From positions 40,766,063 to 40,830,062 of the forward strand of contig OY970832.1 in the NCBI GenBank assembly GCA_963853835.1: a stretch of DNA of 64,000 nt, in the 5' to 3' direction. How positions within the stretch are numbered: position 1 is the stretch's first letter; each line of letters opens with the position of its first letter. This document shows positions 11,495 through 26,879 of this stretch, one piece after another. Origin of the DNA: Calendula officinalis. Lineage: Eukaryota > Streptophyta > Magnoliopsida > Asterales > Asteraceae. Below the pieces are notes generated by a model, which saw nothing but the letters and a program-made list of their open reading frames with translations, was not told the DNA's origin and made no database searches. The position numbers were made by a program, and so were the translations under genes.

Positions 11495-13545
11495 TTGGCA
11501 CCCAAAAACCCAAAGAACTCGCTACGAACACTCGATAGTTCGGTTTGTTGATTCTCATTTTAGATTACATATTTTAAGGTTTCCTTTAATTACCCGATAA
11601 TTAAACTCTTATGCACAGGTGTGAGTCTGTCCCAATGTATACAGTTTACGCCCCCCTCACACCCCTACTCATTAACTTTTTATCACTTTATAGTAATCAT
11701 AATTTATTTATTCTCCATAATTGATGTTAGCTTTCTCATTAAGCCTCTCATGGATTCTCACATTAGGTTTTCTCAATTATAAATCTTCTCTATCATTGTC
11801 TCATTAATAATTAGTCATTTTATGATCCTCATAAGTCAAACTCGTTACATTTAGTAGCACCACAACTTGTTATTTCGTGTTACACATTCACGATTATCTT
11901 TTGATCAAATCTGGGTATTAACCCTCATTTTGGTTTACTCATAGCATATTTGGCATTATCATATAACAGTTTTGTCGTTAAATAAAATTCTCATTGAGTT
12001 CGTAGTGAATAAATCTCATAAATTCTCTAGTCGCTTAACCCGTTAAATAACTCATTTTGGGTTCCTCGTCTCTTTCAATTAATGATGTTTCAGCTTTACA
12101 ATATTTATTAACCTTATCAAAGTTTTATCTCTTACTCAATTAATTGTTCAATAGTTGCATAACTTTTCATTACCCCATTAACAATTCTAGTCATTAGTTC
12201 TCATTTACTAATAAACATAATCTCCTCTATTTATTAAATTAAAAATTTTCAGTAATCAATTACATTTATTCGACACAACTATTTATTAGATCAAACTTTT
12301 TGACTTAAATTAGTAGTTACTTATAACTTTAAATATAATTTTTCATTTAATCCGTTTAAATAAATGTTCATTCATCTCTTTGTTTATTAGTTCCTCATAA
12401 TTCATAATTTCTCATTTAAAGCGAATTACTTATTATATTATTCGACTATTACTCTCTATTCTCAATTTAATAATTCTCAATACATAGATCTCTTCATTTA
12501 AATTTGTTTTGGATAACTTTTCTCATTCATAATTGGTTTATTGATTTTCCAAAAATTTAATAATTTAACAGGAATTAATTTATTCTCAATCATTTAATTT
12601 ACTTCCTCATTAATCAGATTAACAATTTATCATTAATGATTCTTACTCCATTTGGTTTAATAAACTTTCACTTGATTTGTTTAGATAACTCCTTATCAAC
12701 TTAAATCAATAATCTCTTATTTGTTTATTAGTTTCACATAAATCTCGATTTAGTGATGTTTTCACCTACCCCTTATCTCTTAACATTTTTCTTATTTTCT
12801 CATTTATTTTGCTCTAATGATTATTCAATCGTTCTCGATGTATTATTAACTCATATAAATCATTTAACGATTTCAACTCACTTTGATTTACTAGTCTCTC
12901 TCTTGACATGTTTTGATAATTCTTTATCAATTCGTCTTTGATGATTCTCTTATTCGATCGGTTGTATTGTTTTCTCATAAATCTCTTTAGTGGTTTTATT
13001 ATCAACTCAGTAATAATTTATTCATCCAGTTATCTCGCATAATAATGTACTAATTATATATAATAATTGAGAGTGTTAATGATACTTAGATGTTTGACGA
13101 ATGGTCTCCTTGAATCCTTTCCGAAACATAGGCATGACTCAGGTGCGTATAATAATAGGGGCCCTCTATTATTATCTGCACCTACCCATGTCATGGTTTC
13201 GAGCCAGTTTCAAAAATTCCACGATCTGCTATCCTCATACCATCCACATAACAAGTAGTTCACAACAATAATTAATAAGTATAGTGTATATATCTATATA
13301 TAGTCGCACACTTCACACTCATCTCGAGTTAATTCTCTTTTATTCTCTTAGTATTCAATGTCACTCACGACGTTTTTAATAAACTAAATAATCTCGTAAA
13401 TAGGTACTAGAGGCATAAGGTCGTCGTGATGCGCTGCTTTTCGATTTGGATTTGGACTCATTTTAAAAACACTTTTGAAAAACTCCTCGTGCTTCGACTT
13501 GAGTGTGGAATCCACCCCTTGTGAACCCAATTCTCTCAAGCCAGA

Positions 13546-13557
13546 GCTCTGATACCA
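13546..13557 (-). other. Primer binding site, element II
   Basis: A perfect TGGTATCAGAGC on the minus strand, 3 nt from the LTR end at 13561. Initiator tRNA-Met type. Confidence 0.92.
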
Positions 13558-13560
13558 ACT

Positions 13561-15219
13561 TGTAACATCCCAAAAATCAAGGGGAAATTTAAAATTTTTT
13601 AATCAATAAAATATTACATTTTTCCCCAAAAGTACAAGTAACTCAAAGGTCCCAACTCATAAATAAAAATATAAAACCGTCTCGTGTTATAAATGCGGAA
13701 CAATTAATGGTTTTAAAACAAAACATGTTTGACTCAAAATAAATGTTTTAATCCAAATCCATAAATATAAAAATAGAAACGCAACTCATCAACCATTGAC
13801 CTTCTCTTTGCCTTTGCTAGTACCTGCAAAATGGGAGGGAGTGTTTGGGGTCAGTCACCGCTGAGTGAATAATCAACACAATAAACATACACATACAAAC
13901 AATCCACACCACATAAGTGATCCCTAAAGACTCTACTCAATTCTCGATTATTAGGCCTTTTATTAAATCACATTAGGTTCGCCGTGGGTTGTGACGATGC
14001 TCAACGTACGCCCACCGCCATACGCTCATCACAACACCCTCTTCCAACACCCGTCCTCTAGGTGCCCCGCAGTACCACGCTGACAGTCGTGTAGTGTACT
14101 TTGGCGACTCAAATGGGAAGAGTTGGCTCTCGTCGTCGCCTCTTGCGATCGGTAATTAAAATCTCATAGTTATTAGGTTAGTTTTATTAACGTGTTGACT
14201 CATACAACATGTACTCATATAAAACAAACCATCTCATACTCAACACATATCATCTCAACAGATATGTAACCAACTAGCACATCTCACATGCATATAACTC
14301 ATAAACATAACTCATGTACGCAGATCAACACATAATGATATGGTACTTAGCTCGGTTACTCAACATCCATATCTCAGTTCAAGATGTATTTAAAATAAAC
14401 AACACTTAGCACATCATCAAATAAACAAGCTTATCTCAAAGCAATAGCAATTCATGACACATAGCACATAGTCATGAAATGAAAGTAAATGCAAGTTTAT
14501 AGTGAGATCACCCACCTCAAATAAATGTATGCTCCTAGAAGTATCCTCGGCACGTACAAGTCACAACTCAGATCCTAGAAGGTCCCTACGAACCAAGACA
14601 CAATCAAACGCTAACACCCGAATCACCACACGACGCCAACACCAAACAGCGATGGTTACTTGGGTGAGATTTTTATCGAATAACAAGGGGATATTTGGAT
14701 GTCTTATGCACGCATACCCGTAAGAAATAAAAGGAGGAATATGATGGTATAGCTACTGCCGCTCAAGTCAAACAAATGGTCTTTTGTTGATTTCTTGTGT
14801 CACGTACCAAAAACCAAAAACACCTATAGTTCGCATCTTCTTTGCGCCGTCGTCCAAATATCTCAAACCCTCACACGTAAATTACTAAATTGTGGCAGGC
14901 GTCTCCACTTCTTTCTTTTTATTTTCATTGACAGGCCATAAGGCCCCTTTGGTCATATAAGGCCCGACCCAACACTCTTCCAAAATTATTTAACCGCTAG
15001 ACCCAACCCGGCGATTAATATATAAAACGACACCTAACTGATTATAAAGTGTCCAAATAATTAACACATCAAAATAATACGAACAATCTAACTATAGGTC
15101 GCCTAAATAATATGAACCGTCTAACCACAGGTCGCCTAAATAATATAAAATTGTTTATAATTAATAAAACGTGATTAAAATAATATTATTTAATTATTAA
15201 AAAAATTAAGGGCATTACA
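13561..15219 (-). mobile_element. Element II, 5' LTR
   Basis: A 1659-bp partner of 7720-9378, with the same ends TGTAAC/TTACA. Paired small frames such as those at 8661-8882 and 14502-14723 are identical only because the LTRs are duplicates, not because they code. Confidence 0.93.
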
Positions 15220-15960
15220 ACTGGTTTTCTAAAAGCTGGGTCAACGGCATCGAGTCTATTAGTTGCATCAATTACTAAAAGCTGGGTCAACTGCATCAAA
15301 CCGACGTGTGTTTTTTTGAAGTGCCATCTGATTTAGCATCTCTGTGACAAAATCATTTCTAGCAATAAATTTGATAAAGTTTATTACCTCAAAATCAGAC
15401 ATTGGAATGCTAAAATTTTCCATTTCATAATGAGTCCAGGTTTTCTTCCACTAATCTTCATTATCTGTACTTTCTCTAGAAAGTTCTATTTTCCGTTCGA
15501 TCAAAAAATTTCTTCATATCAAGATTACCAGCTTTATTCACCAATGCTATTAAATCAGCACAAAGTAATCCATGAGCAGACCTTGAAAGTTTGACCACGT
15601 AAAACACAGCTTCACGTTTTAAACGGCAAGGAAGAACGAAAATAATCTGGAATCTCACATTTTGATCTTGAACACCTAAAGTGATCTCACGGTCAAACCG
15701 ATCCGGTTTTCTAAAAGCCGGGTCAACGGCATCGAGTCTATTAGTTGCATCAATTACTAAAAGCTGGGTCAACTGCATCAAACCGACGTGTGTTTTTTGA
15801 AGTGCCATCTGATTTAGCATCTCTGTGCGATTCATCCATACATGTCATTAATCACGTTACAATTATTCGTTCCATTTCTATTCGAAGATCTTTTCGTTTT
15901 AAAGCAATTACCTCAACTTCATCAATGAATACTATAGATGGTGCGGTTTTGTATGCTTTT
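15220..15960 (-). pseudogene. CDC48C/NVL-like AAA-ATPase fragment, D1 Walker B to D1 end
   Basis: Minus strand, from about 15940: APSIVFIDEVEVIALKRKD, a Walker B motif (hhhhDE) of an AAA domain, then MERIIVT, an in-frame TGA, LMTCMDESHRDAKSDG, and after an internal repeat VIDATNRLDAVDPAFRK and DRFDREITLGV. This is the first ATPase domain of a CDC48C/NVL-like protein and continues upstream of the 7201-7719 piece. Defects are the stop, a 44-bp internal duplication around CTAAAAGCTGGGTCAAC that shifts the frame, and a 481-bp tandem duplication. The Walker A region is not found, so the copy is not functional. Confidence 0.75.
15347..15827 (-). repeat. Second copy of a 481-bp tandem duplication within the AAA-ATPase fragment
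   Basis: This copy corresponds to 7360-7719 joined to 15220-15346, i.e. the first copy split by element II. Both units start ACAAAAT(T/C)ATTTCTAGC and end CTCTGTG. The unit spans the second half of the first AAA domain. Confidence 0.8.
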
Positions 15961-16351
15961 GAAATTAGTTGGGGTTTATGTTCTCTTTTGATGCACTTCA
16001 AATGGTTGCAACATAATAAGTTTTGAAATTATCTATAATGTCAAAATGAAATTCTGCATATTAAAAATTAGAGTAATACCAAATTCTGATTTCATTACCA
16101 AATTCTGGTTAAACACATGCAAATTTCGATTAAACATTGCATACCAATTAAATAACTGTTTGAAGTTTTGAACACCCTTCTTGAGACTGTTAAATAACAT
16201 ATTCCAAATCTTATCACAGACAGATTTTTTTACGATAGCAAGAAAAGTCTGATTATCCTATGCATTTTACCCACAAAAAATATACATTTTTTATCGTTTT
16301 TATTAAATTAAAAAAAATTGAAAAAATTCATGACATAGACCATACCTTTAA
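15961..16351. other. No recognisable feature
   Basis: AT-rich sequence inside the candidate Helitron, between the Walker B exon and the next exon-like segment. It probably holds intron remains; nothing else was recognised. Confidence 0.5.
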
Positions 16352-16885
16352 AGAGATGGTCTTTTTGAAGAGTTCTTCAAACTCCTGATAAAGAGGAATG
16401 CATAAAAACTGTGCATTCATAATTCTCATTCGCATTTCCGCTGAGCTTGAAGAGGTTGCAAAAACATCAACAACCTGCAAAACAGAATCCAATTAAAAGA
16501 TCCATGCAAATACACACGGATAAGCAAATAAATAAATAGACGGATAAATAAATTAAATAAATAAATAAATAATTACAAAAAATAAACTTATCATATGGCT
16601 GAATACCTCAATGAAAATCTGCCAACAGATGAAGATGTCGCAGAATTTTCAAGTTGAAATCCTGTAAGTTGGTTAACCTTTACAAAGGTTTCTGCAAAAA
16701 GTTGTAAAATTATAATATTTATTATTTTTTCTATTCAAAAGGGATATAATATGATGAATTACATTAATCTAATGATCATCACCTATAAGTTTTTCACAAA
16801 GTGATTCTAAATCCGGGTACCAGGCTTTCACAATGCATTCGATGTCACAATGAATAATATAGATGGTGCAGTTCAAAACCTTCAT
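16352..16885 (-). pseudogene. Unrecognised exon-like segments inside the candidate Helitron
   Basis: Three minus-strand segments look like exons. At about 16476-16352 a segment preceded by TTCTGTTTTGCAG and ending in AAAG|GTATGG reads VVDVFATSSSSAEMRMRIMN and on. Around 16700-16590 a segment begins ETFVKVNQLTGFQLENS. At 16840-16768 a segment reads DIECIVKAWYPDLESLCEKL, followed by GGTGATGATC. I do not recognise the protein, and it does not match the part of CDC48C expected upstream of Walker B. It could be a second captured gene. Splice-site and codon-like appearance is the only evidence. Confidence 0.4.
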
Positions 16886-17885
16886 GTATAAAACATCAAC
16901 AAACATTACAACAGTAAACATTCATGTATAAAACTTGATTATAGAAAAGATTATTTGATATAATTATTTTAAGTTAGAATCAATCCTAATCTTAAATTAG
17001 CATGAAAGGATCAACAATGGAAGTTAAATGATGGCCATCTTTATTTTTGTTACTGATAATATTCATAGTTTCTGTGCACAACAATTTTAAGATGCAATAT
17101 TAAACTTATTTATTTTAAGAATAAAAATGCAATTGTATTGCTGTATGGAGCTGCCATCTGCCCCAATTCATACATATATGAATCACAAGTCATGAAAACC
17201 TTAATTTATAGTCCTTACAAATTTTAATTTTGGTTAGAAACTAATTAAGCTCATAAACTAATTCAACTTCTTACAAACCCGTAAACCCAAATCAATGTTG
17301 CAGATCAAATTACGGAAATGGTGATTCAAACCCATCAACGCAATCGCAATTAAAAGAAATTGCCATCAAAAGAATGAAAATGGAGGAATATTTTCGAGGT
17401 AAAGAAATCTTAAATTCCTCGGATCAAAAGTTACCTACAGAATCTTCACTTTTCATCACGAATATAATACCGTTGCAAGCTTCTCGCACACTAATCAGCA
17501 AAAAAAATGATGGTTTCTTCAATTTGTATGAGGCTTTAAGAGGAAGCGATGGTAGCGGTAGTGGAAACGTCTGACGAAAATTAGGGCGAAAATTAGGGCA
17601 CTGATCATGTAACGAAATTAGACTTTTGATGTCTTCAACAAGTTTCCAGCCGGCATGCATCAATGACTCCTTCCGGTAGTGATTTGAATTTATTCAGCAT
17701 GAATTCTGTAAAATCCCGTGATTATCGATTTTGTTGTTATATTGCAGGAGGAATAGAAGAGTATCCGCTGGTTTTGTTTAGATGAGGCCAGCTAGCATAA
17801 GAAGGCAATTACAGGTGGCATAGTACATCAATTAGAATGCTTGAAAGTGATTAGTTGTCAAAAAAATTTCAAACCTAGGCCTCAT

Positions 17886-17888
<3 letters not shown>
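16886..17888. other. Candidate Helitron 5' part, no recognised gene
   Basis: Contains a 79-codon minus-strand frame at 17424-17663 and an overlapping 66-codon plus frame at 17374-17574. Base composition there is more balanced than in the surroundings, as in a first exon or 5' UTR. I cannot assign either frame to a family. Confidence 0.35.

Positions 17889-17926
<38 letters not shown>
17887..17926. repeat. (TA)n microsatellite
   Basis: A pure TA tract separates the candidate Helitron 5' end from the first fold-back element of the cluster. Confidence 0.95.
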
Positions 17927-17933
<7 letters not shown>

Positions 17934-17934
<1 letters not shown>

Positions 17935-18377
17935 AGTGGGATCCGGTGAGCACTCAAAATATGGTGAGGACTCGTGAGGACACCTAAAAAAAATTTCAAA
18001 AATTTCCTAAAAAATATATATATAACTCCGCATGATTATTACTACATTTGACCAAAAAACATTTAAAAAAAAAATTATTATCCACTTTATTTTTGTGGAT
18101 CATAATATTGATCCATATTTTTTTGTTGATCAAAATTATGATCCAAAATAAAAAAATTCAAAAAATGATCCAAAATAAAAAATGGATCATAATAGTGATC
18201 CACAAATAAAGTATGGATCATTATTATGATCCATAAAAAAAAGTGGATTATAATATTTTTTTCAAAATTGTTTTTTGGTCAATTGTACTAATATTCATGA
18301 GGAGTTATATGTATTGTTTTCAGAATTTTTTGAAATTTTTTTGAGGTGTCGTCACGAGTCTTCACCGGATCCTACTT
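17934..18377. mobile_element. Fold-back MITE, family C, copy C1
   Basis: Its ends are inverted: AAGTGGGATCCGGTGAG on the left against AAGTAGGATCCGGTGAA from the right. Just inside are GTGAGGACTCGTGAGGACACC and its inverted counterpart. The core has GATC-centred stems (GGATCATAATATTGATCC and similar). (TA)n or TA-rich DNA flanks both sides. No coding frame. A non-autonomous DNA element is the best reading. Confidence 0.75.
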
Positions 18378-18389
18378 CTATATATATAT

Positions 18390-18751
18390 AGTGTAGAATC
18401 AGAACCAATTAAGGCTACAGAAACAGCAGAACTCAATCTAAACCATTGATTTTTGAAATGAAATGATCATGGAAGACACATTAATGTATTTGATGAGGGA
18501 CCCCCAAATATTGGTTTCCATTGATGTCATTCATGCATGTATACATATATGTATAGATAACACTTATGTATGCATACATGAAAACATATACATATATGTA
18601 TACATGCATGAATGATATCAATAACCAATATTTGGGGGTCCCTCATCAAATACATTAATGTGTCTTCCATGATCATTTCATTTCAAAAATCAATGGTTTA
18701 GATTGAGTTCTGCTGTTTCTGTAGCCTTAATTGGTTCTGATTCTACACTAT
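18390..18751. mobile_element. Fold-back MITE, family A, copy A1
   Basis: A nearly perfect palindrome of about 360 bp. The left arm runs from GTGTAGAATCAGAACC; the right arm ends GGTTCTGATTCTACAC. The arms include CCCCCAAATATTGGTT and its inverse. The centre lies near 18565. TA repeats flank both sides. A second copy is at 22364-22736. Confidence 0.8.
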
Positions 18752-21495
<2,744 letters not shown>

Positions 21496-21498
<3 letters not shown>

Positions 21499-21883
21499 TG
21501 GGATACTGGGGGGACTCAAAAAACGGTGAGTACTCGCGAGGACACCTCATAAAAATTTCAAAAAATTCCGAAAAGAATATATATTTAACTCACCATGATA
21601 ATTACTACATTTGACCAAAAAAAAATTTCGAAAAAAAAATTATGATCCACTTTTTTTTGCGGATCATAACAATGATCCATACCTTTTTGTGGATCATTAT
21701 TATGATCCATATTTTTTTTTGATCATTTTTGAAAAACTTTTTTTGTTTGGATCTTATAGGCAGCGATTTAAATATTTAAAAAAGAAATTTTTTTGAAAAA
21801 AGTTTGTTTTGGATCATTTTTAATGTTTTTTTGGAGTCCTCGCAGTCCTCACCGTGAAAAGAGTCCTCACCGGATCCGGACCC
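21496..21883. mobile_element. Fold-back MITE, family C, copy C2
   Basis: Left end AAGTGGGATACTGGGGGGAC with ACGGTGAGTACTCGCGAGG inside; right end GAGTCCTCACCGGATCCGGA then CCC. The core has repeated GATCCATATTTTTTTG-type stems. (TA)n lies on both sides. Confidence 0.75.
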
Positions 21884-21909
21884 TATATATATATATATAT
21901 ACACACATA

Positions 21910-22736
<827 letters not shown>

Positions 22737-22750
22737 ATATATATTTATAT

Positions 22751-23222
<472 letters not shown>

Positions 23223-24448
23223 GGGTATATCCCATTTGCTAACAATGTCATGTGTAATTCTAGGATTGGCCAACATGTCATGTCTCTCTTTCCTGCATTT
23301 ATTCACAATAATCCCTTCATTTCAGAAAATTTTCAGGGTTCCTTTCAGAAAATTCGTCCAGCCGCTGTCTCAACGGAAAACGCAATATCATCTTCTATCG
23401 ACATAAGTTACATAGGTTTCTATCAGAAATTATATGGACGCTTTGGTGGACGATTTGGCCTGGCCATATTGACCAGCAGATGAAAAAAGACCACCACTAC
23501 AAAACCTGAAGATGAATCGCCAGAAAACTTGGCTGGAAACTCAAAATTTCCGGCAACACACATTATTCGCACCCCCAAAGTCTGTGAAAACGGGAGAAAA
23601 CGCAACGGTCATTGGTGTTGATCTCTTTTGTTCCACCGTCTGCGTTTCTTTCTGTGAGAAACTTTTCATGGGATGTTTTAGCATCTCTGGTGCTAACGAC
23701 CTTCGTAACAAGAATCGTATTCATGTCTCCAACACCGGAAAAGCCCCTTTTTTTCTTTGCCAATCTCGCGACGGTAAAACCAAGATTTTGTTTTTGTAAT
23801 TTTGGATTTAAAAAATGTGTTTTTTGGAAATTAATTTTATATAGTTGCATAGATACATTGATGTAATTGCCAATTTCATCATTCAATTAAAATTACATTT
23901 TCAATCAATTTTTCATTATGCCCTACGAACTGTACATTTTCAAATTTAAGTCTGTTTTTACATTTGATCCAACTTAACAGAATTAAAGTTGGATTGTGCA
24001 ATCAAAAGGGAGTGTAATTGGTCACAAATTTGTTGGTTAAGATGAAACCCAGAGTGCATCTTCGTATCAATAGCATCTTACTAGCTTCCTTTATTCTTAA
24101 CTTCAGTTGAAGTTTTGATGTTCTGGAGTTCATTTAGGTTTTGATGTTCACTGATTCGGAGAGTATTGAATTGATGATCAATAGTAAATTGAGGTTTTGA
24201 TGTTCATCATCAACTAAGGTATGTTTTTGTATACCGCTCAGTTAGATGACTAGATCTTGGTGTTTAGCATTTTGCTCAATTAGGTTTTCAATTACATGCT
24301 CATCACTTCGCTCAATTAGGTTCATAAATTATGACAGTATTCATATTTACGCTTCATCTATAACTCTACAAGAATATAGAGCCATATTTTTTTTACTTTT
24401 TATTAGATCTGTACTATTTGGAGTTGAAGTTTCTAGGATTCTTTGCAG
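23223..24448. other. No recognisable gene
   Basis: More balanced composition than the surroundings, with overlapping short frames on both strands between 23199 and 23886 (60-107 codons). None resembles a known family. It may be a 5' UTR or first-exon region belonging to the RadA-like relic downstream, but nothing proves that. Confidence 0.4.
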
Positions 24449-25005
24449 TGGGTTCTTGGTGGTGGAGTGGTGATCTTAAACCAGGTACACCATCATAATT
24501 TGAAATCAAAGTTTATTTTTGTTTCATTGCGACCCCTTTTCACGTTAATGTATAGTTTTCAACATGTATTTTTGTGACGAATGTATTGTATTTTTTGCAG
24601 GCTCTTTGGTTGGTTGGTGTTGATCCAGGTGTTGGGAAGAGTACACTTATGTTACAGGTATTAAAGAATCATAATACTTACTTTGTATGAAAACTTGCAT
24701 TTAAAGAAATCGACACTGACGAATTGTTTTTATGTTCAAGAACATCGAGGTTTTGCTACAATTGGTTTCTTAAATCATTGTTAAACTCATGAACATGTTT
24801 TATAAATTTTGAAAATTCTTTTCATTATGGTTTTTTTCAGGACATTTTGGCAAAAACTCAGGCTTTGTCTCCTCATACTTTAATTATTGATTTCATTCGA
24901 ATTGTTCATTTTGAGGGAGTTACTGGTAGTTTTAGAGCTTAAAGAACGCACATCAGCCTTGCTGCGGTTTGCTAAGAACATAGATATACCAGTCGGGTCA
25001 CATGG
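24449..25005 (+). pseudogene. RadA/Sms-type DNA repair ATPase gene relic
   Basis: Exon-like pieces are in the order expected for RadA/Sms. After TTCTTTGCAG at 24448, VLGGGVVILNQ (the lead into Walker A) ends at an AG|GTACAC donor. After ATTTTTTGCAG at 24600, VGVDPGVGKSTLMLQ (Walker A, GxxGxGKST type) ends at CAG|GTATTA. After TTTTTTTCAG at 24840, DILAKTQALSPHTLIIDFIR (Walker B region), then a frameshift, then ELKERTSALLRFAKNIDIPV. RadA/Sms helps process recombination intermediates and plants carry a nuclear-encoded organellar form. The zinc finger, the KNRFG motif and the C-terminal Lon-like domain are not seen, and the frame is broken. It is a fragment. Confidence 0.75.
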
Positions 25006-25979
25006 GTCAAACTGCAAAACAATCGGGTCACACGGGTTAACCTGGTCAAACTGCCAATCTGGGCAAACGGGAAAAAAATTCTTGAAGATATTAACAAAAA
25101 AATATTTTTCTAGAATTTTTTTTAAATTAGGCCTTATAATTAGAGGCCACTAAAGCAATTGAATTATTGTATACATTAACTTGTTTTCTTACATTTTAAT
25201 CGGTCAATTGGGTCAAACGGCCACCCAGGTCAAACGGGTCAGAAAATAAGATTGACCCAATTTTTTTTATAAATTCTCCAATTAATTACATTAAATGTGT
25301 CAACCGGGTCACAAATATCTTTTTATCTTCATGTAGTTTCAAGCTTTCAGATATGTTGGGCAGCCGTCTTCGTTACCCTTAAGTTGGTATGGTTAGCTTC
25401 AACAAGTTGCTGAAACATAAGGAGTGAGAAAGCTTGTTGCTTAACACATTCGGTTTGACAAGGTACTTCAAACTTTGACTTTTATGGTCAAAATCAACTC
25501 TCTATACGAAATTAAATAGGTTGAGAGAGCAACCATTATTGTGTTACCTCTACTGATGTTTGTGGACAATAGACTTGCTGCAGGGATGAGATTGTATGTC
25601 CTCCATTGATCATAAATTCAGATTATGATATAGAAGAAGTTTTGAAATTTTTGAATCCAGTATTTGATTATTATGAGTGAAACAATTTGTACACGGAACC
25701 AATTCTTGGTTACCTCTTTATTTTTTTTCTTTATAAACCCTACCGTTGTATAATTCAATACCATTTTTAATGATGGTATTGATTTAGCATTATATATGTT
25801 GTTAAAGACATTGTTTCTTAATTGATTAACTTTCACTTAATACTGATATTTCATTGACTTTTATCTGATTTTATTTGTTATTCTATGTTTATCAAGAATT
25901 ATATATATTCTCATCGTACTACTCTTCTATGTATTTTTTGAAGCACGTCTGCCCAGTCGGGCGGGCTATGTACTACTCT
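25006..25979. other. Downstream flank of the RadA-like relic, ending in a Helitron-like terminus
   Basis: Contains repeated GGGTCAAACGGG-type text (24990-25310) and otherwise AT-rich DNA with no recognised exon. At 25951-25976 the hairpin GCCC-agtc-GGGC is followed by GGGCTATGTA and CTAC|T. This resembles a plus-strand Helitron 3' end with CTAC in place of CTAG. Confidence 0.4.
25951..25976 (+). other. Helitron-like 3' terminus
   Basis: Shares the hairpin core GCCCAGTC(A/G)GGCGG with the terminus at 6398-6426. The final four bases are CTAC, not the canonical CTAG/CTRR, so the call is tentative. Confidence 0.35.
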
Positions 25980-26876
25980 TTTCCCGGTGAGGACTGCGAG
26001 GACAATTTTCGTCCACTCATCTTCAAAAGGGCATAAAGGTCATATTCGAAACCCCTCTTTCCTCCTTTTGCCACTTGTCCTCTTATAATTGGAAGTGAGT
26101 TTTTTCCCCTGCACTTTGTTTTTCGCTCATAACTTTTTTTTTTATTTGTAAAATAAAAAATCTAAAAATGCCAAAAATTTTAAAATTAAATTTTCTACAA
26201 AATGAGTATAGTCATGAAAATTTGAAAAAAAAAATGATCTAAAATTGACAATGATCCATAAATAACAAAATGATCAAAAAATGAACAATTATACAATGTA
26301 AACAAAATGACCATGAATGAACAAAATGATCCAAAATTATATATGATATATTATTTGACTAATTATTTATACAAAAATATGTTTATACAAGATTAACAAT
26401 GATCCAAAAATAACAAAATGATCCAAAATTATGACAATGATCCAAAATTAACAAAATGATCCAAATTTAACAAAATGATCCAATATTTTATCCGGGTTTT
26501 TTTTTTCAAATTTTCATGACTATACTCATTTTGTAGAAAATTTAATTATAAGCACTTTGGCATTTTTAGTTTTTTTTTTTACAAAGAAAAAAAAAAGTTA
26601 TGGCCGAAATACGAACTTGGGGGTAAAAATAAAACCCACCAAATCAGAAATTGACATGTGGCGAGGAGAGAAAGTATGTGTGCGGAAATGACCATTTTAA
26701 CCTTACAAATTTTCTTTTTACCCCCACTATTTTGTTAAACTTAACACAAAACCCCTAACCTTCTAACATTGTTACTTTTTTTTTCACATTGATCATATTC
26801 ATTAATTTTCTTTAATCTAAGGCCCATATTTGTCCTCGCAGTCCTCACCAGAAAAAGAGTACTCACTCGATCTCAC

Positions 26877-26878
<2 letters not shown>
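25980..26878. mobile_element. Fold-back element, family C, long copy C4
   Basis: Left end CCCGGTGAGGACTGCGAGGA, right end TCCTCGCAGTCCTCACC, then GAGTACTCACTCGATCTCAC. About 900 bp, twice the length of the other copies. The core is a second large inverted repeat: TCTACAAAATGAGTATAGTC at about 26192 against GACTATACTCATTTTGTAGA at about 26518. Repeated AATGATCCAAAATTA units fill the middle. No coding frame. Confidence 0.65.

Positions 26879-26879
<1 letters not shown>

Larger units (their letters stand above)
9379..13560 (-). mobile_element. Element II, non-coding interior
   Basis: About 4.2 kb in minus orientation between polypurine tract and primer site. Like elements I and III it is AT-rich with dense stops and no gag-pol frame. 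It keeps the protease relic (about 10020-10105), the coding-like block (9740-9910), the internal hairpin+PPT motif (11455-11494) and the GGGCCC block (about 13110-13250). That last block sits only ~300 bp from the primer site, against ~2.1 kb in element I, so element II lacks a proximal ~1.8 kb. Because its LTRs are nearly identical it must have moved recently using proteins from another element. Confidence 0.8.
6398..17888 (-). mobile_element. Candidate Helitron carrying gene fragments, with nested LTR element II
   Basis: Read on the minus strand, the right end starts TCTATGAGG after an A inside (TA)n, close to the plant Helitron 5' pattern TCTMTAYTA. The left end is a GC hairpin (CCGCC-cagtca-GGCGG), nine bases, then CTAG followed by T, as expected for a Helitron 3' end. 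Without element II (7.5 kb) it would be about 4 kb. It carries broken exons of a CDC48C/NVL-like AAA-ATPase in the same orientation. No Rep/helicase gene is seen, so it would be non-autonomous. The end motifs are short and could be fortuitous; element identity is inferred. Confidence 0.45.

Noticed and set aside
8661..14723. Identical 73-codon frames at 8661-8882 and 14502-14723; similar pairs at 28433/34871 and 28689/35127
   Set aside because: Each pair lies at the same place in two LTRs of one element, so identity reflects LTR duplication, not coding.
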